From: Hepsetus odoe
Taxonomy: Eukaryota > Chordata > Actinopteri > Characiformes > Hepsetidae
DNA length: 64,000 bases
Direction of reading: 5' to 3'
Assembly (NCBI GenBank): GCA_017165825.1
Contig: CM029387.1
Coordinates: 16,696,240-16,760,239, forward strand
In this document: piece by piece, positions 52,230-64,000 of the stretch
Numbering within the stretch: the stretch's first letter is position 1
Layout: each line of letters begins with the position of its first letter
Notes under the pieces: generated by a model
Database searches by the model: none
Seen by the model: the letters and a program-made list of their open reading frames with translations, nothing else
Told to the model about the DNA's origin: nothing
Made by a program: the position numbers and the translations under genes

Positions 52230-52680
52230 AGCAAAGTTGTTTAAAATGTAACACTCATCAGAAGTTGCTGAAACACTTTCATGTAACACTTTGTTACATA
52301 GTAGGCCAAGGAGAGGTGTAACACAAATTGCATTGTCAGCAGTTCAGCGCCAGCCGCACTGCTAGAAACCGGTGAGAAAAGCACTGGTAAAGATGGGACA
52401 GCAACTGAGTGAGAAAAGGAAATGCGTCAGAGATGTACGGCAAGGCTTTGAAAGGTGTAACATCATTGGTGACAAACAGTAGCATGTGTCGGCTTAACAG
52501 ATTCGTCAGAAACGTGATAACAGCAAGGCTGTCAGAGGTGTAACACTAGCACTATTGTGAAGAATGACACAACAGCAAGGCTTGCACTACTGCCAGAAAT
52601 AGAAAATTGTAAATTTGTCAGGAATGTAACTCCAAATCAAAGTAATCACTTGTTAATGCCACAATGACTGTGAGAAGGAT
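52230..52680. repeat. Degenerate 'cagcaaggctgtcagaggtgt' repeat array
   Basis: Diverged units around 'aacagcaaggctgtcagagg' and 'tgtaacac' recur roughly every 60 bp. Isolated relatives lie at 53515-53610 and 54250-54280, on either side of a hAT-like relic, as if the array were once longer. No coding potential was seen. Confidence 0.5.
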
Positions 52681-53627
52681 AACATGCCTATGCTCTCTTC
52701 ACGCTCCCGCTGTGCTCTCTCTGTGCATTAGGTTTGCAGGTACCAGCCTGACAATTGCTTCAGATTTGACTTTTGGCAAGGACAGTGTAAGAGTAGAAAG
52801 CCTTGACAGGTAAATCAAATTTAGAAGAGTTCAATTCCTTTTTATAGCCAAATGTTATTTAGTATACAAACTGTAACTCACAGTTCTTTCAGCAAACTGG
52901 AAATACTCAGAACAAACTGGAAACATATGCTATCTAACTCATATCTAACTACCTATTTGATAGTGTTTGATCATTTGAGTTATTTATGAAGCTAATCTGA
53001 CATGCTTGAATATGAAGGCCATGATTTATCTTGATTTCTCTCTTAGTTATCTGATCTGTAAAAGTTTGTCATTACATATTTAATCAGAAATATATACAGT
53101 ACGGTCACTTCTGCAAGCACAACAAATATATACATCTAATGACATCTGCATGCAGATGATGTCTGCAAACACAGAATTCAAAATGAGCATAGCTTCATTT
53201 GTTAGTAGATATATATATATATAAAGGGAATTCAGTGTGATTATGTTGCTGCTGTTACTCTTAAGTGGTTGTAGCATGAATAATAGATTGCATTTATAGT
53301 GAATGTCAGTGAAATGACACTGCTGTTGTGGAGGGAGTAGAGGAGAGTGTATGGTCTGCAGTGTTTACTGCAGTTTGGGGTGAAAGAGAGAGAGAGGCAG
53401 AGAGAGAAAACTGTAGCTATGGAGAAGTATTGATGGAAAAATGCAATGGTTTATACGACTAGTATAATTTGAGTAGTTTGAAATGAATTTTAATTCATAT
53501 CAATTCAGGGGAGTGTCAAATTCGCAACAGCATGGTTGTCAGAAATGCAAAAACTCCAACAGGAGTTGAACGTGTAAGACAACAGCAATGCCGTTACAAT
53601 AATCACTCGGTTGGATAATGGAGTACA

Positions 53628-54246
53628 AACAGTGATGAACTAGCGTTTCTGTGCTTAAGGGATGTTTTCAGGTATCTGTACTTCAGGATTTGCTCTTTCA
53701 GGATTTGTCTTTTTTTTTTAAATGACTCCTGACACAAATATCCGCATTTCTATTCATTATATTTTTGTTTAATGCATTTGAGAAGAATTTTGCATTTTTT
53801 ATTTTGCACCACAGCATGCCTTCCCAACAGGAATACTGATTTCAAAACACAGGATAGATTTCTTGGTCTGTATCAAGGTGCAAAAAAAAAAAACAATTGT
53901 AAAAAATGTAACAAGATGAAACAGAGAAAGACAAAGTTGATGGTGAAGAAAAGGCATGTATTCAATATGATGCCTGAAAGTGATACAGTGTAAGGGTTCA
54001 TCATGTACAGTAGATTTGTTAATGATGCAAAGTTAAAATGGTTAAATAATTACATTTTTGAATAATGTAAATTTGGCAATGGGTTCGGTTCATTTAGCAC
54101 AAAAACAGATAGTAGAAATGTCTTTTTATGTACTTTTTACTTTTACTTGAGCAAAGAATCAGCACTTTTACCAGATTCTTTTTCTACACAAGTATCTGTA
54201 CTTTTACTCAAGTAAAGAATGTGTGTCATTTTGCCACCGCTGGAAA
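53628..54246. mobile_element. hAT-like non-autonomous element relic
   Basis: The interior has the 'gtacttttactcaagtaaag' style sequence and the right end is 'ttttgccaccgctgg', both typical of fish hAT-type short elements. The left end ('cagtgatgaactagcg') is diverged. The element sits inside the older degenerate array. Confidence 0.4.
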
Positions 54247-55477
54247 TTTAACAAAGCAGCAAGGCCATCCGAGATGTAACAGTAGCAGCTCTTTCCTACT
54301 AAAAGCTGTGAAGATGTACAAGATTTGCATTTGCAAGATATTAAATGAACACTGGCACAGAAGGCACAGTGAACAGTAATATACACCACAGTGATCATCC
54401 TGTGTGGTTTAGCTTCATTGGCCGTGCTGCATCCTACATTCATCATTTCTCTTTTCACTTCTCAAAGCTATAGCCTCCTTTTTTCATCTCTGCTTGTTTG
54501 GAAAAATATTTCTTAGCCAAAGCATCATTGTCATTTTCCACATACAGAGGCATCTGGCTGATGTCCTGCCACCACCCAGGTCAGGAGACAGCATTAGAGA
54601 GAAAGAGCACTTTAAGGGTCCCACAAGATTTTATTAATTGGATTGTGATATGATATCATTCACTCCAGAACACCTCTATCCTTTCAGCCCACAACAGCCA
54701 GTGTGTGTGTGTTTGTGTGTGAGCATAAAAATCATCAAGTTCATGAAAAAGTGAAGTGTTTCCAATAATTAACTGAACGCTTTATCTAGAAAGTGATAGC
54801 TTAGTTTTAATATAAAACAAGGTTGGCAGGTTCTATATAGAAATGCTTAAGTGATGCTAGTAAGAACTTTTAGTCGATGAGGCCTTTTAAGCCACTTTTT
54901 TGCTCAGAGTTGGATTCAAACCAGTTCCTGCTCAATGAATGTGCAATTCTTTAACAGCGATGACATTTTACATCTAATTACACAATTTTGTGGAACATCT
55001 CTCTCCACTGGTGCTGTTTCTCCTGTAATGAATGAAAAACGTGTTCATAATGAAGCTCCCAGAATCAAAATCAATATGTAAGTCTATGCATAATTGCCAA
55101 TGTGTAACGCATTTTATTGTTTCTAGACAATTTACCCCAAATTAGTTTTTGACCAGTAGACATCTTGTGCCCTCACTTCATTTAGTTAATTGATTAAAGG
55201 CATCATAAACAGAAAAAATCATTTCTTTTGCTTTTTCTCATAAAAGAAACTGATATATTTCAGGTTTTAAAATCTTTTTTCACTTTCCCTCCAGTCCAAA
55301 TAGTCCTTGTTTAAAAAGTCATGCCATGGGTTGTTCCTGTTTCTGACAGTCTGGAGCAGAGTTGTTGTTGGGGAAATTGTGCTGCTATTGACCGTCAGGA
55401 AGTAAATAAGTCACAGCACAATTTCACAGCATCCATAAATCCCAAAGGAATTGTCTCTCTCTCACTCATTTTCATAG

Positions 55478-55590
55478 CCGCTTGTCCTAATTAGGGTCGC
55501 GGGGGGGTGCTGGAGCCTATCTCAGCTCTCACAGAGTGATAGGCTTGGAAATACCCTGGACAGGTCATCAGTCCATTGCAGGACATCCCA
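55478..55590 (-). repeat. Common teleost interspersed repeat, 3' part
   Basis: 'gccgcttgtcctaattaggg', then 'gtcgcgggggggtgctggag', then 'ccctggacaggtcatcag', in reverse orientation relative to the copy joined to the SINE at 33325. Confidence 0.6.
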
Positions 55591-58500
55591 AAGGAATCTT
55601 TTGAAGGTTATTTTTCACCAGTCTCTAAGGAGTTCAATCTGAGCTTTACACTATACTGCACTATTTAAGAACAGAATAATTGAAGCACAATCCAGAGCTG
55701 TCAAACTCAGCAGGTTTAAACACATCAGTTATTAATGAACAGTGAACAAAAACAGCCTGTTTTTACACTAGAGGATAGTAAAAGTTTGGCTATGTAAATA
55801 GTTGTGTAAAAATGAATTATGAATGTTTTTGGTACAATAGAAATACATTGATTTTGTCAGAGACTATAAGCTTTTATATGGCTGGAAGACCTAATGGGAT
55901 CAATATTCAATCTGAGTGATGAAAAAACAAAACCCCTACCTGTTTCCACTGCTATGTAAATCTTTGCTAAATGCAAGGTCTAGATACACGATGTTCCAGT
56001 TCAGCCATGGTGTTAAGAGAAACTGAGCGGTGTTGTATAGCTCACCATTGCATTCAGGCTCAGCAGGAGAGTATTTGGGGACACCTTGAGAAAGTGATTG
56101 ATCAGCACTGTTTTCAATAAGACGTCTCTGTGGAAAAAGTCCTTTGTAAAGGCCAATAAAGAACACTGATGCAGCAAGTTAAAGTGCAGCCTTATGAAGA
56201 CTATTACTTGAATATTCCATGCATGGCATGGAGAACCTTTAGCATCTAATTTGCGATAGCTAATGCATTTTTTACTTGATATCTATAAATGTTGACAGTG
56301 TTTCTCCTATAATTTAAAGTTAACATCCTTAGCACAATCAGTTGCACTCATGGCTATCATTTCCCATATAGTCCAAAAAATCTATACCAAGCGCAGCCAC
56401 CTTGTATCCAATTTGCAGCTCCACTTACCACACTTTGTGTTTTACACTTACGCACCATCTGTTTCTCCGCCTCATTTGTTAGCCCTCTATACACTGTTCA
56501 AGTGAGCAGGTGTTATTTGGATGGTTGATAATTTTCAGTACGGCCGTGACACTGACAGTGAATGGGTTATACACAGCAGTGTGTTACATGTGTTGCATGT
56601 GCTTTCGTTGATCCAGACATTTATTTAATAATAATTGCTAAAAACCTTTTCCTATAGCGTGTCTTTAAAATGAAAAAATGTAAAACTTTCTCTTGCGTGA
56701 CAATCAAAGGAGCCATTGATCTGACATGCTCGTTCAATACCTGCAGCCACTGAAAAATGACCACCCGACAGCTTTTACCACTAAGGGCATGAGCTCCATC
56801 CTCTTCGTTCCATAAACTGGGGGGTCAGATCAGTCAAGTTATTACTCTGGTTTTCTCTCAGATTTACGACAAGATTGAATGAAATTCATTCCGTTAAAAC
56901 AATATCTCAACCTCTCCGCCAGCCCCATCACACCCTTTTGTAACTGACTTGCTGCATTTAAGGAGAACAACATAGAAAGACATAACGATGAACCAGATCT
57001 TCCAGATTTCAGCCAGGTGAGTTGAAAGAACAGTTAAAAAGACAGAGGAAGAAATCTAATTTTAATTTACAGAAGCCCAAATGTACATAATTATCCAAGA
57101 TTTGCTTGGTGTCTGAAGTTTGCTTCTTTTCTGCACTAGAATTACACTAGAAAGTCTTAAGATGCTGCTTCACTACTTTAGCATCATGCAAACTATCCTC
57201 AAACTAAAATAAGATGGAAAGAAATCTCCAAAAAGCATTGCAAATGGGGTTTCTGCTACTGTATGGAAAAAAGGACAAACCAACAAACAAAACCATTCAT
57301 CGAAATATATATTTAAAAACGGGACAAGCATCAGGGCTTGGGAAGCAACGGATGAATGCCTTTGGAAAATGGGCTGGAAAAGTGAACAAAAATTGTAAAG
57401 TGAGGTTTAGATACTAGTTTCAAGTTTGATTAATTGTATCACTTAAGCGTTTAACCTCAAAGAGTTTAATTCAACCGGACTGAATCCTTCTTAAGCTAAA
57501 GAAATAGCGCACTAAAGGTTCAATCAGTAGAGCAAATTTTAGGGCGTCTCTCTGGAGAGAAACAGAGAACTTCCAAATAAAGCACCACTGAGAACTTTGT
57601 GGTATTTGGGGAGGTCAAGGCAAAACAAAAGTCATTAAAGTTATACGCCAAATCAAAGTCACAGCCTTGCTCATCTATCACAGATCGTCTGAGCTGACCG
57701 CAGACAGAAGCACATTGATTATTTAGATCCGGAATTCATGTGGTTATAATCTCTCCTCTACGTTATGCTTTCCATTAGAAATAAGAGAGTTATCAGATGT
57801 GGACACATATAGATTGGGCATATAGATTGTTTATATCACAGTAAACTTTTATGAGTTTATCACAAAAGATCAGTTTTACTAAAACATTGTTTTCCCTACA
57901 CATTTGACAGGTTCCTAACACACCTAATAAATGACTAAAAATGTTCAGAGCAGGGATGAAGTTGATGTACAACAATAAACATGCTCAGTATCATAAAAAA
58001 AGATTCCTAGGGTTAGGATTAACCCTAGGATTATAGAGAGCCTGTAAACAAGCTGCTTATTGGGTGTCTGTCAATTATACTATAATGACTTTCCTATTTT
58101 ATTTACTTTTTACTACTCTGCTCATTTAAAGTCTCCTAAAATCATGAGTATTAATGGGGGGTCATCCCTGCTGCAGTAATGGCTTCTACTCCTCTGAGAA
58201 GGCTTTAAACTAGAGATTGAAAATGTGAGAATTTTATTGTACTCAGCTATGAACACTTTCAGGTACTGATGTTGGATGATAGTTTTAGATCACAAACACC
58301 ATTTTATCCCAAAGTTACTGGATGGAGCTCCATCACGGAGAATGAATTTCCACTGCCCCGCAGCCCAATGCTGGGGGTTTTACATCAGTGCAGACACATC
58401 CTTAGACTCATGTGCATCTCCTCCAGAGTGCACAGTACCCTCTCTATATGATACCCTCTACACTCTATAGGTAATTCTTTTCTATGAACTTAACAAAATC

Positions 58501-59564
58501 TGTGCTCAGTTGTAAACCAATGTCTGCAACGGGGGCATCGTAAAAAAATTTAATTTACTAATTAGAGGGAGTGACTGGATACCTTTGCACATATAGTATG
58601 TACGTATAGCAGGGTCTTTATCAGTGTGCTGAAGCCAGCTAACAACTACACTGGCTGCTACTGAGGCTTTAGGCCAAATTAAATACATGAAATTTATTTC
58701 TTTTTTTACCTGATTAAATTTGCAACATTTTAGGCTTGTTACCAGTATGCCAATTTGCTGAAATCACTGTCAGCATAAAATTCTGCTCTAAATTATGGCT
58801 AAGCAGATGTGATTTGATGCAATTGTGTTTCCATGACTGTTCAGCCTTCAAAGAAGAAGGCCAGTCTTAACAAAGCCTTTAGCATGGACTCCCCTGACCT
58901 GTATTTGTGTATTGATTTTTAGGATCTGGTGTGATTGATCACATGGAGCGATCTCCTTTTGTCTTGAATAGTATGTCCTTGTTCTTTGTTTTGTGGCTTG
59001 GGTACTATACATAAAATGTATAAATTCAAACACTTCCACAAAGGTGATACTCTCAAGGGTACTGTTTCACCACCATTAGTTGGTACATAATTGTACCACA
59101 TTAAAAGTTAAATAAAAATCTGTTCCCCAGGTTGTTAAGTTCATAATTTAGCTGCAAAATCAGACAGTTTTAATATATCACTTTTTGTGATGTCACAAAA
59201 ACCACAGCATATGCATTCAGCAGTTTGTTCAGTTTAGCAATTTAGGCCTTCCCACTGACTGTGAAGTTATAAGGAGTGTTTTAGTCCAGGCTGCTTTTTG
59301 AATGAGGAACGATAACCTGAAAATATTTATATATATATAATTTTTATAATATTAAGCACATATTAAGTATATAAGTATATCAAGGAATAAAGAGATGATT
59401 GGATATGATTTGGGGTTGTTTTTTGTTTATTTTGTAATCAAGCTTAACTTTGCAAATGTGTCTCTATTTCTAGTTTCAATTATCTAAGACAACATAGTCT
59501 TGCTTGATTTCACAGCATTTTTAACTGTTAATGAATCACGATGAGTATCAGTCAGTCAGTGAGT

Positions 59565-59680
59565 CATTTTCTGCCGCTTGTCCCAAGCGGGGTCGCGGGG
59601 GGGTGCTGGAGTCCATCCCAGCTCACACAGGGCGAAGGACGGGGGACACACCCTGGACAGGTCGCCAGCCCATCGCAGGC
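59565..59680 (-). repeat. Common teleost interspersed repeat, 3' part
   Basis: 'gccgcttgtcccaagcgggg', then 'gtcgcgggggggtgctggag', then 'caccctggacaggtcgccag'. Less diverged than the copy at 55478. Confidence 0.65.
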
Positions 59681-62600
59681 GATGAGTACCAATAAAATTG
59701 TAATATGGTATACTTTGTCCATGTTGTGCAGTTCTAGAATGGGGTGTTTTCTGGATCTCTGTGAATTCTGGCTAGGACCAGATCAGAGCCAGTACGCCCC
59801 ATGCTGTAATGATGCTTGCTCTACAGCAAGCTGTGTGTTATTAACGTGAAGTGACAACAAAAATGTATACTATTACCTCCACTGCCCCGGCCCACTCAGG
59901 CTCAGAGCCTCTGCCACAGCCGGGAGCCATGCCAGTGTCCTTTTAGAATAAAGCCTTAGTGTCTTTATCCTCTAAACACAGCCTCGTCATGAACCAATTT
60001 CTCTTGGCTACATGTGTGTTGAAGAACCCCCGTGTTTTAAAGGGCAAGGCTGTGTGTTGGTGACTGATGCTGAACCTTATTTGGGCTGTCAGGTTCGCTC
60101 GGTTTAACTCAATTTAAAAAGCACAGAGTAAAGTGGACCTTCTTTTTGAAAGGTTGTTTAAATTTTCTTACTGATGTCACTTTCAGGAAAAACAGACTGG
60201 ATACATTCTTTTTTTTATGATTCTTCTGAAATGAATCATCACTGAATTGAACACATTTTATTGTTTAGACATTAAATGGGCGTAATAGCATATAATATAT
60301 AACAGTCCTTGAGCAAGACTCCTAACTCTGCACCCACTTGCATCTGTAATATGATAAACTGTAATCAGATGTGGATTAGAGTGTCTGCCAAATATCTTGG
60401 TAAATGCAAACAACTCTATTATTATCCGCAAAAAAGTCAGTATATGTGCAGCGTGTGTTTTCATGAGCATCAGACTCAGCTTCCATTAGCACCATTGTGA
60501 AATTTGAGCTTTCTGTGTGCAGCCATGGCTTATGAAAAAAGAGGCAAATCCATGGGAAAACAAATGGAAACATTTTTGAAGTTTATACATTTATACACAT
60601 ACTGTATAGAAGATTTTTGATGACTTGAATCTGATGAAATGTCATGCATAAAAACTTATGACAGTCAATGAAATATCAAAATATATGCTAATAAATATAA
60701 TTTAATACATAGTTGCATCATCATGTTGCTGTTTAGGAATTTCATTTAAATACTAAAGGAAATCAACACTAATCCATGACTCCTAAAGGTTAAAAAGCAG
60801 AAATAGCTGCTTTTTTGGCCACAGCTTTGCAAAGACAAAGGCCCGGTTGGACAGCTGGAATAGCACCCTGTGCACTAGCACACACTTGCATGTGTGAGGG
60901 GTTCTGCGTGTAAGTAGCGGGCTGAGGATTCGCCTGTACATCACAGGGAGTCATTAGGGCCACATTTATTGACTAATCACTGTAATCAGCACACACCCCT
61001 CTACTGTGTGCTTCCTGCCTCCCCCGCACATGCAAAAAACACTGCTGAACAGATCAGACAGCACAACCAGGGGACAGAGTGAAAATATGCTTGTTTAACC
61101 CTTCAAAGCATGGCGTTTGCTCTACTGTTACTAAGCTATGTTTTACATTACATAACAAACTGCATTCAATTACAGAATTAATTGGGATAACAGTACAAAA
61201 CCAGGGAGCGAACACAATTACATGATGTTCCGGACAAAAAGGAATGGCATAAAGGAGTAATAAAAAGAAAAAGCATTATGGAACTGTAGTACAGAACAAC
61301 CAAGACTACTTTACAGAAACAACTGGATTTACATTTAGGAACAAATCTGGGAATTTCTTTATATTATGGAATTATTTTGACAAAAGAAAGCCCGATTCTA
61401 TTGTCTTCTTCAATTAAAATGACATTGTTTTATCGCCAGCAAGAAGAACATCATTCAGGTGTCAAAGTAGTGTTTGTTTTCCCAACGTTCATCTATAGTC
61501 CAGTTACGTCATTAGCTCGGCGTAGCAGGCTGAATGTCACTTACTCAGCACAAAGGTGCCTGACAGATTGCCAGCTTCGCAGATAAACCCACCCTATAAA
61601 AACCCACTGAATCAAACAGATCCCGTGTCACCCTTCTATAAATACCCACGATATCGATCAAGACATTCTTGGGTTTCCAGACAGTATTTCTTCTTCCTCT
61701 GTGGGCAGAAATGATAACAGTGTTTTCCAGAAATAATTCAACCTTCATTCTCCCCCGGCAAGCCAGGAGATTCGCAGTGCGCTGCTTTATCACATGCTTC
61801 ATTATTTATGCCCAGGATACTGTTTTTTGTGTCCTCTTTAAGTGATAATATAACACCACACCGCATTAGTGATCCAGCTATATGTTACAGACTGCCAGAC
61901 TGGTTCTAGTGTGTACGTAGTGTGTAAGGAAAATAATTAGTCTGGTCATATTTTTTTTATTTTTGTAGGATAAAAGTACACATCCTCTACAGAGAACACA
62001 CCTCTGTATGACAAATGTTTCACATAATGGGGAAAATGGTGATAATTTGGCCTGTATATATATTTTATATTTTTCCCATTGTGTTAAACTGAGGAATTTA
62101 ATAGAAATGTGCAGAAAAAATCCATATTTAATATATAGTAACTTAGTGTAAACATACTTTAATTGAGAAAATCAATTAAACATGTCATTTAAATGAAGAT
62201 TGAACACATAATTTTCTGCAAGATACTTGGAAACAGCAGGGAAATCTGCGCCATGGTACATGAAGCTGTCTGTGGTGCTGAACTCAGACGTGCATAAATC
62301 TCTTTTTATTTTCAGTGTAATTTTATTAACTTTCATTTTTCAATTTTTTTTTATTGCATTTAATAATAAGCTCATACTTAATATCTATTATAGGTGTTTC
62401 TATGGCAACAAATGGCCAGTAATAAAAAACTGCATGAAACTGCACTGTGATCATTTGTCCTTTAGGTTAAATATTTGTTGTGTCTCTGCTTGTAGTCCAT
62501 GTGTGTGGTTTCATCTTTCTTTCCCAGACTTGTTTAAATCCACCACATTGTGTAAGATTAAAATACAAATCCTCATGTTCTGCCAGATTGCCTTCCGCAA

Positions 62601-62891
62601 ACAATTCCTGCACAAAAAAGATTTTTTTTTTTTCACATTTGTTTGAAACCTCGGTTGAGAGGCTATGGTAGCTCAGCAGACGGTGGAGCTGAACGAGGGA
62701 GGAAAAAAAAGCCCAGATCTTCCAATTAATCTGCTTAGCCAAGGGGCCAGATGTTCCAAGGACTGAAAGACCGGCACAGGTCACAAAGAGCTCAGGCAGG
62801 ACAGCTGCACCCAAAACCAATCATAGGGTCCACAGTGGCACCCTTACAATGTCTGACAACATCCAAATGCTGCACAGCAAACACCAGCCCA

Positions 62892-62895
<4 letters not shown>

Positions 62896-62956
<61 letters not shown>
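62896..62956. repeat. (TA)n microsatellite
   Basis: About 60 bp of TA dinucleotides with one TT interruption, ending just before the left end of the Tc1-like element; TA is the insertion target of that class. Confidence 0.95.
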
Positions 62957-62957
<1 letters not shown>

Positions 62958-62964
62958 TTTTGCA

Positions 62965-63515
62965 TACAGTACTGTGCAAAAGTTTTAGGCAGGTGTGGAA
63001 AAAATGCTGTAAACAAAGAACGCTTTCAAAAATGGAAGTGTTCATCATTTATTTTCATCAATCAACAAAATGCAGTGAATGAACAAAAGAGAATCTAAAT
63101 CAAATCAATATTTGGTGTGACCACCCTTTGCCTTCCAAACAGCATCAATTCTTCTAGGTACACTTGCACACAGTTTTTGAAGGAACTCGGCTGGTCGGTT
63201 GTTCCAAACATCTTGGGGAACTAACCACAGATCTTCTGTGGATGTAGCTTCCTCACATCCTTCTGTCTCTTCATGTAATCCAGACACACTGGATGATGTT
63301 GAGATCAGGGCTCTGTGGGGCCAGAAGAACTGATGCTGGTTTGAAGGCAAAAGGTAGTAACACCAAATATTGATCTGATTTAGATTTTTCTTTTGTTCGC
63401 TCGCTTTGCATTTTGCAAATTGATCAAAATAAACAATCATTATTTAATTTCTGAAAGCATTCTTTGTTTACAGCATTTTTTCCACAGCTGCCTAAAACTT
63501 TCGCACAGTACTGTA
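62965..63515. mobile_element. Non-autonomous Tc1-like element, both ends intact
   Basis: It begins TACAGTACTGTGCAAAAG and ends with its inverse (...CAGTACTGTA), flanked by TA-rich sequence. The inverted repeats run inward about 195 bp (to 'aattcttctagg' on the left, 'ccagaagaactgat' on the right), leaving about 160 bp between them. No transposase frame is present, so any movement would depend on an enzyme supplied elsewhere. The truncated relative is at 34084-34480. Confidence 0.75.
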
Positions 63516-64000
63516 TATATGAGTATATGTATCGACTCCTATACTGTATATATGAGTCTGAGTAGGATAAAGTATGTGTTAAGGATGTTTTTTTAATTCA
63601 AATAGTTTGGGTGGTACTTATAATAGGGTCAGCATCATTAACTACATAACTTTGATTCTAAATTGAAGTAGTGCATTTGACTCTAAGCATACAATTCTGC
63701 CTAACTGTTCCTTTATTGAAGTTATTGAAGAGAGGAGAGGAAGCTAAGACTTGGCTTCGTTTCCTGACCTTTTAACAGGTTAATATGCTAAATATAATCT
63801 CAGTTCACTTACAAGATGCATGGTTTTAGTCATTTTCACATAAGCTCTCCTTAGTTTTTCCGTTCATTTTTGAAATTGGAAAATGAAGTCTATGTATTCC
63901 AACAGCAGAAAGGACACTAGCAGACATGGATTTAAAAATGGAAAATGAATCTGCTAGAGCAGTAAGGTCTTATCAGTGTTCACACCTTTTAAAAATAAAG

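Larger units (their letters stand above)
45520..64000 (+). other. kcnb2: kcnb2 intron, incomplete
   Basis: More than 18 kb with no further coding exon seen; the large second coding exon would begin with residues after AAK (ILAI-like). KCNB introns at this point are very large in vertebrates. Contents include few SINEs, some AT-rich blocks with imperfect repeats (48200-48520), GA-rich runs (50300-50390), a diverged array (52230-52680), a hAT-like relic (53628-54246), two copies of a common repeat (55478 and 59565), a (TA)n run and a Tc1-like element near the right end. Confidence 0.7.

Noticed and set aside
45520..64000. Search for the second kcnb2 coding exon
   Set aside because: No stretch coding the S1-S6 segments or the GYG pore signature was seen on the plus strand, so the exon lies outside the window.

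Overview
The window is genomic DNA from a ray-finned fish, almost certainly a teleost. Evidence: intron-rich genes with GT-AG junctions, an AT-rich background, two abundant tRNA-derived SINE families of fish type (one ending in an eel UnaL2-type hairpin tail), RTE-type LINE remnants, Tc1-like elements with long inverted repeats, and many microsatellites. No bacterial, phage or CRISPR features are present. Names are assigned by recognising protein families; no database search was run.

Layout. (1) 1-1,150: antisense RTE LINE remnant and a SINE. (2) About 1,160-14,790, plus strand: a complete dnajb6 co-chaperone gene. It has a CpG-rich non-coding first exon with an NRF1 palindrome, a 7-kb first intron, seven exons coding the short isoform (290 aa), and two further exons that fit a long isoform (343 aa) ending in a basic, NLS-like tail. 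(3) 15,340-16,380: a degenerate tandem array whose core reads as a heat-shock element. (4) 16,473-32,590, minus strand: a complete trpa1 gene with 27 coding exons (1,091 aa, all junctions in phase), a TATA box and a short non-coding first exon. (5) 32,600-42,800: a repeat-dominated intergenic stretch. (6) 42,850-64,000, plus strand: the 5' part of kcnb2 (Kv2.2), with a probable non-coding exon, the first coding exon (192 codons: N-terminus, T1 domain and linker) and more than 18 kb of the next intron. The transmembrane part of the channel lies beyond the window.

trpa1 and kcnb2 are divergent neighbours, as in mammals. dnajb6 converges on the 3' end of trpa1. The three products do not form one pathway: DNAJB6 is an HSP70 co-chaperone that suppresses aggregation, TRPA1 is a chemo- and thermosensory cation channel, and Kv2.2 is a delayed-rectifier potassium channel. 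The observations most worth a second look are the HSE-like array between the Hsp40 gene and the thermo-TRP gene, the Gly-His-X and poly-Gly expansion in the DNAJB6 Ser/Thr-rich region, the altered TRPA1 cysteine sensor set, and a SINE tail that forms the polypyrimidine tract of a trpa1 exon.
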